From Bacteroidales bacterium (GTDB lineage Bacteria > Bacteroidota > Bacteroidia > Bacteroidales > UBA932), in the NCBI GenBank assembly GCA_024683255.1, contig JAIKYL010000060.1, positions 1 through 33,373 of the forward strand: a stretch of DNA of 33,373 bases. Direction: 5' to 3'. The translations under genes and the position numbers were made by a program. Shown one piece after another: positions 8,811 through 16,918 of the stretch (position 1 is the first letter of the stretch; each line of letters opens with the position of its first letter). The notes beneath the pieces are model-generated. The model searched no databases. It was not told the origin of the DNA and saw only the letters and a list, made by a program, of their open reading frames with translations.

Positions 8811-10270
8811 GAGAGCATCCGCATAAGGACGGCGCGGACATCGGCCTGTTTGGCCGTGGTGTTGTTGGTGAGGAGGGAAAAAGTGATCTGGGGCTTTCCC
8901 TCCGTGTCCAGGATGTAGCCGGAATAGCACAGCGTCCCTTCCATGGAGCCGCTCTTCATCCGCAAGCGACCGGCCGATGAATTGCCGGAAAGCACGCCGT
9001 TCAGCGTCCCTTCGTCCGGCCGGGGCAGGGAGGAGAGGAAGGCGTCAAAGGCGGGGCTTTTCTCCATGGCTTCCAGGAAGGAAACCATCCACCGGGGCGA
9101 GAGATGGTCGTGGCGGGAAAGGCCGCTCCCATCCTTGTAACAAACGCCCTCAGGATCCACGCCAAGTCCCAGAAGCACTTCATTCATAGCCACATAGCTG
9201 CTATCGTAATAGGCCAGCGTGGTGGCGCTTTCTCCCATGGCGCGAAGGAGCATTTCGGCATAGAAATTATCGCTCCTCACGTTGGTTTCCCGGGCAATCT
9301 GCCGGAGGGTGGGAGATTCGGTACTGCCGATAACAACGGGCTCACCGGCCTTCTCCACCGGCACGAAATCCGCTCCGCGGAGGTAGCCGCTGCGGTCAAT
9401 ATCGGCATAGCCGCCGGTAACATCCCAGCCTGCGGAAGTGAGGCTTTTCCAGAAATAGTAGGCGCAGGTGAGGGCGCCGAATTTGTTGGAGAAGTGCTCC
9501 GTCTTGGCCGGCCGGTCCGTGGCGAAACTGCCGCGCAGCTCTGCATAAGGCGCCAGGTCCGTGGTGTAAAGGTACAGGCTGTTGCCCGTTCCGGCGGGGC
9601 CGGTAAAGCTGTAATTGGTAAAGTGAATCCAGGGAGTTTCCGGGTAGGTCTGCGTGACGTTAACGGTGTTGCCCAAGGCCGATGCCTTCACCTGATAATC
9701 CACGGCATTGCCGTAGAAGCAAAGCGCGTTACCGCCTGTGCCATAGTAAGTTCCGGTGTCGTTATAGGACCAGGAATCCTGCTCCAGATTGCCTTCATAG
9801 GCGCGGCCGTCGCCCACGATGCGCCCGTCTATGCGCTGGATGCCCGCCGCCTTCAGGAGGGTCTTCCACTTCCAGAAAAGGGCGTCCGGTTTAAGGGCGA
9901 TGGAATCCTTTGCCGCCAGGGTGGGATCTCCCCCGCCGATGATATACAGGTCCCCCTTGAGCGTGCCGTCCTCCAGGATGGTGCCGGTATAGCCCAGCCG
10001 GGTGGAAAAACGGTGCTCCGGGCCCAGTGCGTGCAGTGCCGTGCCGGTGGTGACCAGTTTCAAGTTGGAGGCCGGCATCATCCGCTGCGAGGCGTTGTAA
10101 TCCAGGAGTGTATTGCCCTGGGCGTCCCGGGCCAGAACGCCCCAGACGGCGTTTTTGAGGGGGCCGCTTTCCGCCTGGCGGAGGGCGTATTTCTGGGCCT
10201 GTGTCTGTGCCGCCGCCGTCAGGCAGGGCAGGAAGGCCAGCAGGGCGGCCATGGTAAGGATCCTTTTCAT
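8795..10270 (-). CDS. dacB: D-alanyl-D-alanine carboxypeptidase/endopeptidase (PBP4 family)
   Basis: A 491-residue exported class C low-molecular-mass penicillin-binding protein that trims or cuts peptidoglycan cross-links in the periplasm. The signal peptide is MKRILTMAALLAFLPCLTAA. Active-site motifs are complete: SNLK (Ser68-Lys71), SDN (333-335) and KSG (439-441). The large insert between the first two motifs (about 90-320) is normal for PBP4. Longer in-frame starts exist (10339, 10273), but the -7 promoter box at 10285-10278 lies inside the longer version, so the start at 10270 (or 10273) is chosen. The gene is divergent from buk. It is followed after 24 bp by the PPIase lipoprotein gene. 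Confidence 0.93.
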   Translation of the reverse strand: MKRILTMAALLAFLPCLTAAAQTQAQKYALRQAESGPLKNAVWGVLARDAQGNTLLDYNASQRMMPASNLKLVTTGTALHALGPEHRFSTRLGYTGTILEDGTLKGDLYIIGGGDPTLAAKDSIALKPDALFWKWKTLLKAAGIQRIDGRIVGDGRAYEGNLEQDSWSYNDTGTYYGTGGNALCFYGNAVDYQVKASALGNTVNVTQTYPETPWIHFTNYSFTGPAGTGNSLYLYTTDLAPYAELRGSFATDRPAKTEHFSNKFGALTCAYYFWKSLTSAGWDVTGGYADIDRSGYLRGADFVPVEKAGEPVVIGSTESPTLRQIARETNVRSDNFYAEMLLRAMGESATTLAYYDSSYVAMNEVLLGLGVDPEGVCYKDGSGLSRHDHLSPRWMVSFLEAMEKSPAFDAFLSSLPRPDEGTLNGVLSGNSSAGRLRMKSGSMEGTLCYSGYILDTEGKPQITFSLLTNNTTAKQADVRAVLMRMLSLLLE

Positions 10271-10277
10271 CATTTTG

Positions 10278-10285
10278 CAAAAATA
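10278..10285 (-). promoter_or_regulatory. -7 promoter element of dacB
   Basis: TATTTTTG on the minus strand is an exact TAnnTTTG match. It ends only 4-7 bp before the two candidate ATGs (10273 and 10270), predicting a leaderless or nearly leaderless dacB mRNA. No good -33 TTTG is seen at the usual spacing. Confidence 0.45.
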
Positions 10286-10493
10286 CGGCATTTTTTCCGC
10301 ATAAATAGTGCCAACTCGTGCCCTGCCGACTTTTTTCACATCCCCGGATAATAATTAAGGATTGAAAGGGCTAAGGTGAATAATTGTGAAAAACTATTGG
10401 AAAACTAAAGATTTTATTATGAATTTTTTAAATAAACACTTGTTTTTTATTAAAAAAATGCCGTTCTTGTAGACTGAAAATGAAAAACCGACT
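10286..10493 (+). other. AT-rich divergent intergenic region between dacB and buk
   Basis: About 210 bp without a gene. The right half (about 10340-10480) is markedly AT-rich compared with the surrounding GC-rich genes and must hold the promoter of the buk-vor operon. I find no exact TAnnTTTG on the plus strand here. The nearest is TAATTGTG (one mismatch, near 10380). No clear operator palindrome or riboswitch is recognised. Confidence 0.5.
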
Positions 10494-11660
10494 ATGGCCA
10501 AAATTGAAAATATTAACGGAAAGGCACCGGAAGGAAATGTGCTTGTGGTAAATACGGGTTCCATCACCACCAAATTCGCCTATTATAAGGACGGGGAAAT
10601 AGTGATTGACCAGAAACTGGAGCACTCTGTCCAGGAGCTTTCCCGCTTTGCCGATGTAATGGACCAGGACCGGATGCGCACGGACGCCATCCTCAGCGCC
10701 CTCAAGGAAAAGGGCATCCGCCTGGAGGACATAGACATAGTGATGTGCCGCGGCGGCCTGTTCACCCCCTGCATCACCGGCGTGTACAACGTGAATGCCG
10801 ATATGCGCCTGGTGCTCTCGGAGAGCCGGGAAGGCAACCATGCCTGCAACCTCAGCGCCCTCATCGGCGACAATATCGCCCATGAAATCAACGACCTCCG
10901 GGACAAGGAAGGCATCAAGCCCCGTTTCGGCGCCTGCGTGGCCTATGTGGCGGATCCGCCCATGGCCGATGAAATGTTGCCGGAGTGCCACGTGGGCGGC
11001 ATTCCGGAGTTCCCGCGCCGTACGCTGTTCCATGCCCTTAACACCCGTGCCATCATGCGCCGTTATCTTCGTGAGACCGGCCGGAAGGCGGAAGACACCA
11101 CCGCCATCATCTGCCACATGGGCGGCGGCGTAACCATTTCCCTGCACCGGGGCGGCAAGGTGATCGATACATCCCATGGCCTGGGCGGGGACGGCCCCAT
11201 CACCCCGGAGCGCGCAGGCTGCTGCCCCCCTTATCCGCTCATAGACATGTGCTTCAGCGGACAGTACACCAAACAGGAAATCAAGAAAAAGCTCATCGGC
11301 AAAGGCGGCGCCGTGGCGTATTTCGGCACCAACGACATGAGAGAGGTGGTCCGGAAGGCCAAGGAGGGAGAACCGGAATATGTCCTCTTCATGAAAGCCT
11401 TTGTCCTTAACATAGCCAAATATATCGTGGCGCAGGGCGCCGTGGTGGACGGCAAGGTGGATGTAATCATCCTCACCGGCGGCGTGGCATACAGCCAGGA
11501 CATCACGGACGCCATCACCAAAAAGGTGAGCTGGGTAGCCCCCGTGAAGGTTTATCCCGGAGAGAACGAGCTGGAGTCCCTGGCCGAGAACGGTTATATC
11601 ATTCTGGCCGGTGCCACCAAAATCCATACGTACAACAAAGACCGCATAATAGAAGATTAA
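10494..11660 (+). CDS. buk: Butyrate kinase / branched-chain fatty acid kinase
   Basis: A 388-residue cytoplasmic ASKHA-fold kinase converting acyl phosphate plus ADP to carboxylic acid plus ATP. The N-terminal phosphate-binding strand NTGSITTKFAYY and the glycine-rich motifs ICHMGGGVTISLHRGGK and SHGLGGDGPITPERAG match butyrate kinases (acetate kinases differ here). Clustering with IlvE and a VOR-type oxidoreductase suggests that isobutyryl-, 2-methylbutyryl- or isovaleryl-phosphate is the true substrate. This is inference. No phosphotransacylase (ptb) gene, which normally makes the acyl phosphate, occurs in the window. First gene of the operon: 4 bp separate its stop from ilvE. Confidence 0.88.
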   Translation: MAKIENINGKAPEGNVLVVNTGSITTKFAYYKDGEIVIDQKLEHSVQELSRFADVMDQDRMRTDAILSALKEKGIRLEDIDIVMCRGGLFTPCITGVYNVNADMRLVLSESREGNHACNLSALIGDNIAHEINDLRDKEGIKPRFGACVAYVADPPMADEMLPECHVGGIPEFPRRTLFHALNTRAIMRRYLRETGRKAEDTTAIICHMGGGVTISLHRGGKVIDTSHGLGGDGPITPERAGCCPPYPLIDMCFSGQYTKQEIKKKLIGKGGAVAYFGTNDMREVVRKAKEGEPEYVLFMKAFVLNIAKYIVAQGAVVDGKVDVIILTGGVAYSQDITDAITKKVSWVAPVKVYPGENELESLAENGYIILAGATKIHTYNKDRIIED

Positions 11661-11664
11661 CACT

Positions 11665-12708
11665 ATGGCAGAAATCGATTATTCGAAAAGATCTTTTAAC
11701 TACTATCCCACCAATGCAATAGTTTTTTCCAAATGCATTGACGGCCGGTGGAGCAAACCGGAAGTGACCAACGACTTCAATTTCTCGGTTCACTGTTTCG
11801 GCGGTGTGTTCCATTACGCACCCTCCTGTTTCGAGGGTCTCAAGGCCTACCGCGGCGTGGACGGACGGGTCCGCATGTTCCGTCCGGACGAAAACGCCAA
11901 GCGCATGGCTTCCAGCGCCCAGTACCTGGACATGCCTTCTCCCACCATGGAGATGTTCCTGGACATGTGCATCCTGTGCGTTCAGGAAAACTGGGATTAT
12001 ATCCCGCCCTATGAGAGCGGCGCATCGCTCTATCTCCGTCCGGTCCTTTTCGGCATCAACCCCCAGTTGGGCATCCATTCCTCCAAGGATGTGATGTTTG
12101 CCGTGATGGCATCGGCCGTGGGCACCTATTCCGGCGCCAAGGCGCTGGTGCCCGGCACTGCCGTCCTCTCCCGCAACTATGACCGCGCGGCCACCTACGG
12201 CTCCGGCGGCTACAAGCTGGGCGCCAACTACGCTCAGTCCCTGCATGCGTACAACCTGGCCCACCGCATGGGTTACAGGGAGCTTCTGTTCCTGGACAGC
12301 GCCACCCACACCCACATTGAGGAGTTCGGCTCATCCAACTTCTTTGCCATCAAGCACGGCTGCTACATCACCCCCAACTCGCCCAGCGTACTGCCTTCCA
12401 TCACCAACAAGAGTCTGCGCAAGGTGGCCGAGGAAATCGGCCTCAAGGTGGAGCGCCGCACCATTTTCATCGACGAGCTGGAAACCTTCGAGGAGGTGAA
12501 CTCCTGCGGTACGGCGGTGGTGGTTACCCCCATCAGCCGCATTGATGACAAGGTTACCCTGGAAAGCGGCACCATCACCCGGGAATACAAGTATCCGGAA
12601 ATCTGCGGCCCCATCACGGAGAAACTTTACAACCGCATCGTGGGCATCCAGAAGGGCATTGAGGAAGACACCTACGGCTGGTGCATGTTCGTGAACGACC
12701 CTCAGTGA
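11665..12708 (+). CDS. ilvE: Branched-chain amino acid aminotransferase
   Basis: A 347-residue fold-type IV PLP aminotransferase, usual length for the long (BCAT II-like) group. The PLP lysine is Lys184 in GSGGYKLGANYAQSL. Other family segments are SCFEGLKAYRG (54-64), LYLRPVLFG (122-130), HIEEFGSSNFF and the phosphate-binding CGTAVVVTPISRI. It exchanges the amino group of Leu, Ile or Val with 2-oxoglutarate. In this operon the branched 2-oxoacids produced would be the substrates of the oxidoreductase encoded just downstream. That points to catabolic use in addition to biosynthesis. The stop overlaps the ATG of the next gene by one base (TGATG). Confidence 0.94.
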   Translation: MAEIDYSKRSFNYYPTNAIVFSKCIDGRWSKPEVTNDFNFSVHCFGGVFHYAPSCFEGLKAYRGVDGRVRMFRPDENAKRMASSAQYLDMPSPTMEMFLDMCILCVQENWDYIPPYESGASLYLRPVLFGINPQLGIHSSKDVMFAVMASAVGTYSGAKALVPGTAVLSRNYDRAATYGSGGYKLGANYAQSLHAYNLAHRMGYRELLFLDSATHTHIEEFGSSNFFAIKHGCYITPNSPSVLPSITNKSLRKVAEEIGLKVERRTIFIDELETFEEVNSCGTAVVVTPISRIDDKVTLESGTITREYKYPEICGPITEKLYNRIVGIQKGIEEDTYGWCMFVNDPQ

Positions 12709-12977
12709 TGAAAGACAGGATCAAGGCCCTCCTGGCGGAGAACAAGGCCGATGAGGCCATCGGCATCCTGGAACAGTACCGCGGAGAAGGCGGAGCCATG
12801 GATGACGAACTGTTCTACCTGCTGGGGAACGCCTGGCGGAAGATGGGGAACTGGCAGATGGCCATGAACGGCTACCTGGAAGCGGTTCACCTGAATCCGG
12901 AAAGCCCGGCCGCCCAGGCCCTGGAGATTGCCAACGAGATCCTGGATTTCTACAACAAAGACATGTACAATCAATAA
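12708..12977 (+). CDS. Small TPR-repeat protein
   Basis: An 89-residue acidic, helical, cytoplasmic protein without signal peptide or membrane segment. Residues about 38-70 (FYLLGNAWRKMGNWQMAMNGYLEAVHLNPES) read as a good tetratricopeptide repeat, and the first 30 residues may form another. The start at 12708 overlaps the ilvE stop (TGATG). A longer frame beginning at 12681 would lie inside ilvE and is rejected. It sits between the transaminase and the ferredoxin-type subunit of the oxidoreductase. A role as assembly factor or scaffold for that complex is possible but unproven; TPR proteins bind other proteins and give no direct enzymatic clue. Confidence 0.82.
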   Translation: MKDRIKALLAENKADEAIGILEQYRGEGGAMDDELFYLLGNAWRKMGNWQMAMNGYLEAVHLNPESPAAQALEIANEILDFYNKDMYNQ

Positions 12978-12988
12978 TTTTACACCAT

Positions 12989-13219
12989 ATGGCTAAAATG
13001 AAAGGAGCGACCGTTGTCGACATTGAACGCTGTAAAGGCTGCGGCCTTTGCGTTGTGGCCTGTCCGCTTCACGTGCTGGCCTTAACCACCAAGAGCGTGA
13101 ACCAGAAGGGCTATAACTATGCCGATGCTGTCCTGGAAGACACTTGCACGGGCTGTGCCTCTTGCGCCATTGTTTGTCCGGACGGCTGTATTACCGTTTA
13201 TCGTAAAAAGGAGGATTAA
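12989..13219 (+). CDS. 2-[4Fe-4S] ferredoxin-type subunit of 2-oxoacid oxidoreductase
   Basis: A 76-residue protein with two classical [4Fe-4S] cluster motifs, CKGCGLCVVACP and CTGCASCAIVCP, each with the final cysteine followed by proline. It forms the delta subunit that passes electrons from the thiamine subunit to free ferredoxin. It lies 2 bp upstream of vorB, so the four subunits (delta, alpha, beta, gamma) are adjacent in the order usual for anaerobic Bacteroidales. Confidence 0.93.
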   Translation: MAKMKGATVVDIERCKGCGLCVVACPLHVLALTTKSVNQKGYNYADAVLEDTCTGCASCAIVCPDGCITVYRKKED

Positions 13220-13221
13220 CC

Positions 13222-14304
13222 ATGGCAGAGAAAGAAGTAACCCTGATGAAAGGCAATGAGGCCATTGCCCATGCCGCCATCCGTTGCGGTTGCGACGGCT
13301 ATTTCGGCTATCCTATCACCCCTCAGTCGGAGGTCCTGGAAACCCTGGCCGCCGAAAAGCCCTGGGAGACCACCGGCATGGTGGTGCTGCAGGCAGAGAG
13401 CGAGGTGGCTTCCATCAACATGGTTTATGGCGGCGCTGCCACCGGCAAGCGCGTCATGACCTCTTCCTCCAGCCCGGGCATCTCCCTTATGCAGGAAGGT
13501 ATTTCCTACATGGCGGGTGCGGAACTCCCGGCCCTTATTGTTAACGTTTCCCGCGGCGGCCCCGGCCTGGGCACCATCCAGCCCAGCCAGGCGGACTATT
13601 TCCAGACCGTCAAGGGCGGCGGCCACGGAGACTATCGGCTCATCACCCTTGCGCCCGCATCGGTACAGGAAATGGCCGATTTTGTGGACCTGGCCTTTGA
13701 GCTGGCGTTCAAATACCGCAATCCGGCCATGATCCTGAGCGACGGCGCCATCGGCCAGATGATGGAAAAGGTGGTCCTGCCTCCTTTCAAGCCCCGCCGC
13801 ACGGAAGAGGAGATTGCCAAGGAATGCCCCTGGGCAACCACCGGCCGCATCGGCATGCGCAAACCCAACATCGTGACCTCCCTGGAACTCCGTTCGGAGG
13901 AAATGGAGCAGAACAACCTCCGTATCCAGGCCAAGTACCGCGAGGTGGAAAAGAACGAAGTCCGCTTTGAGGAATACAAGACGGAAGACGCCGAATATCT
14001 CATTGTGGCCTTCGGCAGCGCCGCCCGCATTTCCAAGAAGGTAATTGCCATCGCCCGGGAGCAGGGCATCAAGGTGGGCCTGTTGCGTCCCATCACCCTT
14101 TGGCCTTTCCCCACCAAGCGGATTGCCGAACTGGGTAAGAAGGTGAAGGGCATCCTTTCCCTGGAAATCAATGCCGGCCAGATGGTGGAGGACATCCGCC
14201 TGGCCGTGGAGTGCAAGATTCCGGTGCAGTGGTACGGCCGCCTGGGCGGCATTATCCCGGAGCCGGAAGAGGTTGTGGAGCAAATCAAGAAAATGACCCG
14301 CTAA
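13222..14304 (+). CDS. vorB: 2-oxoisovalerate (3-methyl-2-oxobutanoate):ferredoxin oxidoreductase, alpha subunit
   Basis: A 360-residue subunit with the POR_N pyrimidine-binding domain (motif GCDGYFGYPITPQSEV; QAESEVASINMVYGGAATG) and the C-terminal transketolase-like domain II (LIVAFGSAARISKKV). It oxidatively decarboxylates branched 2-oxoacids to acyl-CoA with CoA and ferredoxin. Length and domain set match VorB/KorA-type alpha subunits. Substrate choice between 2-oxoisovalerate and 2-oxoglutarate cannot be proved from sequence by eye. The neighbours buk and ilvE favour branched-chain substrates. None of its 29 isoleucine codons is ATA, unlike radA. Confidence 0.88.
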   Translation: MAEKEVTLMKGNEAIAHAAIRCGCDGYFGYPITPQSEVLETLAAEKPWETTGMVVLQAESEVASINMVYGGAATGKRVMTSSSSPGISLMQEGISYMAGAELPALIVNVSRGGPGLGTIQPSQADYFQTVKGGGHGDYRLITLAPASVQEMADFVDLAFELAFKYRNPAMILSDGAIGQMMEKVVLPPFKPRRTEEEIAKECPWATTGRIGMRKPNIVTSLELRSEEMEQNNLRIQAKYREVEKNEVRFEEYKTEDAEYLIVAFGSAARISKKVIAIAREQGIKVGLLRPITLWPFPTKRIAELGKKVKGILSLEINAGQMVEDIRLAVECKIPVQWYGRLGGIIPEPEEVVEQIKKMTR

Positions 14305-14316
14305 AAGCTACGCCTT

Positions 14317-15090
14317 ATGACAAAAGAAGAAATCATTCAGCCGCAGAACCTGGTTTATAAGAAACCCGAACTGCTTAATGATGTGCCCATGCATTACTGC
14401 CCGGGCTGCAGCCACGGCGTAGTGCACAAGCTCATTTCCGAGGTAGTGATGGAAATGGGTATGGCCGAAAAGACCATCGCCATCTCCCCGGTGGGATGCG
14501 CGGTGTTCGCCTATAAATACATCGATGTGGACTGGCAGGAAGCCGCCCATGGCCGCGCGCCGGCACTGGCATCGGCCGTCAAGCGCCTGTGGCCGGACCG
14601 CCTGGTGTTCACCTATCAGGGCGACGGTGACCTGGCCTGCATCGGCACGGGAGAAACCATCCATGCCCTCAACCGTGGGGAAAACATCACCATCATCTTC
14701 ATCAACAACGCCATTTACGGCATGACGGGCGGCCAGATGGCCCCTACAACCCTCCTGGGGATGAAGACCGTCACCTGCCCTTACGGCCGCGATCCCAAGC
14801 TGCACGGCTACCCGCTCAAGATGGCCGATATCGCCGCTTCCCTGGAAGGCACCTGCTATGTGACGCGTCAGAGCGTACAGAACGTGGGTGCCATCCTCAA
14901 GGCCAAGAAGGCCATCCGCAAGGCATTCGAGTATTCCATGCAGGGCAAGGGCTCCAACCTGGTGGAGATTGTTTCCACCTGTAACACCAACTGGCGCATG
15001 AGCCCGGACAAGGCCAACAAGTGGATGGAAGAGAACATGGTTCCCTTCTACCCTCTCGGAGATCTTAAAGATAAAGGTAAAGAGTTATGA
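14317..15090 (+). CDS. vorA: 2-oxoacid:ferredoxin oxidoreductase, thiamine pyrophosphate (beta) subunit
   Basis: A 257-residue subunit that binds thiamine pyrophosphate-Mg through GDGD (102-105) and, 25 residues later, NN (130-131) followed by YGMTGGQMAPTT. The N-terminal CPGCSHG (28-34) and PVGCAVF (58-64) are typical of the beta subunit of the pyruvate/2-oxoacid ferredoxin oxidoreductase superfamily. It makes the catalytic core with VorB. The last four bases overlap the next gene (ATGA at 15087-15090), which couples translation of beta and gamma. Confidence 0.92.
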   Translation: MTKEEIIQPQNLVYKKPELLNDVPMHYCPGCSHGVVHKLISEVVMEMGMAEKTIAISPVGCAVFAYKYIDVDWQEAAHGRAPALASAVKRLWPDRLVFTYQGDGDLACIGTGETIHALNRGENITIIFINNAIYGMTGGQMAPTTLLGMKTVTCPYGRDPKLHGYPLKMADIAASLEGTCYVTRQSVQNVGAILKAKKAIRKAFEYSMQGKGSNLVEIVSTCNTNWRMSPDKANKWMEENMVPFYPLGDLKDKGKEL

Positions 15091-15629
15091 CACACGAGAT
15101 TATCATATCCGGATTCGGAGGACAGGGCGTCCTCTCGATGGGCAAGATCCTGGCCTATTCCGGCCTGATGGAAGATAAGGAAGTAACCTGGATGCCAGCA
15201 TACGGCCCGGAGCAGCGCGGCGGCACCGCCAACGTGACCGTCATCGTGAGCGACGAGCCCGTTTCGTCCCCCATCCTGAGTTCATACGATACGGCCATCG
15301 TGCTTAACCAGCCCTCGCTCGAGAAGTTCGAGAGCAAGGTGAAGCCCGGCGGCAGCCTCATCTACGACGGCTACGGCATCAACACGCCTCCCACCCGCAA
15401 GGACATCCACGTCTACAGGATAGACGCCATGGACAAGGCGGCGGAGATGAATATGATCAAGGTTTTCAACATGATGATCCTGGGTGGCCTGCTCAAGATT
15501 CACCCTATCGTGAGTGTGGAAAGCGTGCTGAAGGCCTTGCGCAAGACCCTCCCCGAAAGGCACCATCACCTCATCCCGATGAACGAAGAAGCCATCAGGA
15601 TGGGTATGGATATCATAAAGGAGGTCTAG
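15087..15629 (+). CDS. vorC: 2-oxoacid:ferredoxin oxidoreductase, gamma subunit
   Basis: A 180-residue POR gamma-type subunit. It begins with the nucleotide/CoA-binding motif GFGGQGVLSMGK (9-20) and contains MPAYGPEQRGGTANV, both hallmarks of the family. It completes the VOR complex (gamma with alpha and beta). Its TAG stop (15627-15629) shares the palindrome CTAG with the stop of the convergent CoA-transferase gene, leaving no intergenic DNA and no terminator between the two operons. Confidence 0.93.
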   Translation: MTHEIIISGFGGQGVLSMGKILAYSGLMEDKEVTWMPAYGPEQRGGTANVTVIVSDEPVSSPILSSYDTAIVLNQPSLEKFESKVKPGGSLIYDGYGINTPPTRKDIHVYRIDAMDKAAEMNMIKVFNMMILGGLLKIHPIVSVESVLKALRKTLPERHHHLIPMNEEAIRMGMDIIKEV

Positions 15630-16918
15630 CCCAAACGCTGGAAACTGTATCCGAAGCGCTCGAAAGCCGCCCTTTCGAGCGCTTCTCTGTCATCGGGATG
15701 CGCTATCGAAATAAGGAGCCTGGCACGCTCGGCCAGAGATTTCCCGCGAAGGTACACTATTCCGTGCTCGGTGGCAACGTACTGAGTCTGGAAGCGGGTG
15801 GTGACAACTCCGGCCCCGGGGGTTAGCGTGGGCACTATCTTGGCCTTGCCTTTGGCCGTGCGGGAAGGCATCGCTATGAAGGTCCTGCCACCCTCGGAAA
15901 GTGAGCATCCGTACATGAAGTCGTGCTGTCCGCCCACGCTGGAGAAGATGGTGGTGCCTATGGAATCCGCGCATATCTGCCCGGTAAGGTCTATCTCTAT
16001 GGCCGAATTGATGGCGCAGGCCTTCGGGTTCTGGGCTATAAGGAAGGGGTCGTTGGTGTAGGCCACGTCGAAGAACTCCATGCTGTGGTTGTGGTCGATG
16101 TATTCGTACATCTCTTTCGACCCTATGGCGAGGGCTGCGACGCTGATGCCCGGTTTCACCTTCTTCAGGCTGTTGTCGATGACGCCCTCCTTCATCAGGC
16201 GTATCACGCCGTCGGTCATAGCCTCTGTGTGCAGGCCCAGATGTTTGTGGTTCTTGATGCCGTTGAGCACCGCGTTGGGGATGCCTCCCACGCCTATCTG
16301 CAGGCAGGCCCCGTCCGGGATTTCTGAGGCGACGTTGGCACCGATGGCGGCCTCTATCGGCGTCGGCTCCCCAAAGGTCATGGCGAAGGGGGCTACGTCG
16401 CAGAGCACTGCCGCGCTGATCTTGCTCTCGTGAATCATGCAGTCCCCGTAGAGGTAGGGGATGTTGGGGCTGACCTCGGCGATGACCACGCGGGCTACCT
16501 CCGCTGCCGCCACGGCGATATCTGCAGATATGCCAAAGCTACAGTATCCGTTCTCGTCCGGCATGGAGCAGGTGATGAAGGCCACGTCCACGGGGAATTC
16601 CCCGCGGCGGAACATGCCGGGAACTTCACCCAGGAATGCGGGAGTCATGGAACCATATCCGGCGGCCACGTGGGCGCGCTGGTCCGCGCTGATGAATATG
16701 CTGTTCACCAGGAAGGAATCCTTGTATTCGGGTTTGCAGAAGGGTGCCGGGTCCTTGTGCACGTTGAATCCGGAAGTGATGGTGACATCCCGCAGTTCGG
16801 CGTGGCGCCTGGCCAGGGCTTCCTGCAGGAGAACGGGCACGGATGCGCCTCCCTGACAGCAGATGGTGTCGCCGCTGCGCACAAGTTTTACGGCTTCGTC
16901 GGCAGTTACGTATTTCAT
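15626..16918 (-). CDS. Acetyl-CoA hydrolase/transferase-family CoA-transferase
   Basis: A 430-residue family I CoA-transferase resembling 4-hydroxybutyrate or acetyl-CoA/succinyl-CoA transferases. The catalytic glutamate is Glu232 in LHTEAMTDG; the CoA-binding glycine-rich segments are QIGVGGIPNAVL (207-218) and SVGGQHDFMYG. It moves CoA from an acyl-CoA to acetate or another acid. As the last gene of the ior operon, it could release arylacetates from the arylacetyl-CoA made by IorAB while conserving the thioester bond. That substrate assignment is inference. The start at 16918 overlaps the aminotransferase stop as ATGA. A longer frame from 16999 would lie inside the aminotransferase gene. 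Confidence 0.88.
   Translation of the reverse strand: MKYVTADEAVKLVRSGDTICCQGGASVPVLLQEALARRHAELRDVTITSGFNVHKDPAPFCKPEYKDSFLVNSIFISADQRAHVAAGYGSMTPAFLGEVPGMFRRGEFPVDVAFITCSMPDENGYCSFGISADIAVAAAEVARVVIAEVSPNIPYLYGDCMIHESKISAAVLCDVAPFAMTFGEPTPIEAAIGANVASEIPDGACLQIGVGGIPNAVLNGIKNHKHLGLHTEAMTDGVIRLMKEGVIDNSLKKVKPGISVAALAIGSKEMYEYIDHNHSMEFFDVAYTNDPFLIAQNPKACAINSAIEIDLTGQICADSIGTTIFSSVGGQHDFMYGCSLSEGGRTFIAMPSRTAKGKAKIVPTLTPGAGVVTTRFQTQYVATEHGIVYLRGKSLAERARLLISIAHPDDREALERAAFERFGYSFQRLG

Noticed and set aside
10340..10480. Riboswitch or CRP-type operator upstream of buk
   Set aside because: The stretch is AT-rich but I see neither a conserved aptamer pattern nor a TGTGA-N6-TCACA palindrome.
10494..11660. 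Acetate kinase
   Set aside because: The glycine-rich motifs and the GDGPITPERAG segment fit butyrate kinases better.
13216..14283. 355-codon minus-strand frame
   Set aside because: Antisense of vorB with no domain; vorB motifs are clear.
13222..15629. 2-oxoglutarate:ferredoxin oxidoreductase instead of VOR
   Set aside because: Subunit sizes would allow it, but buk and ilvE in the same operon favour branched-chain 2-oxoacids. Kept as an alternative, not the main call.
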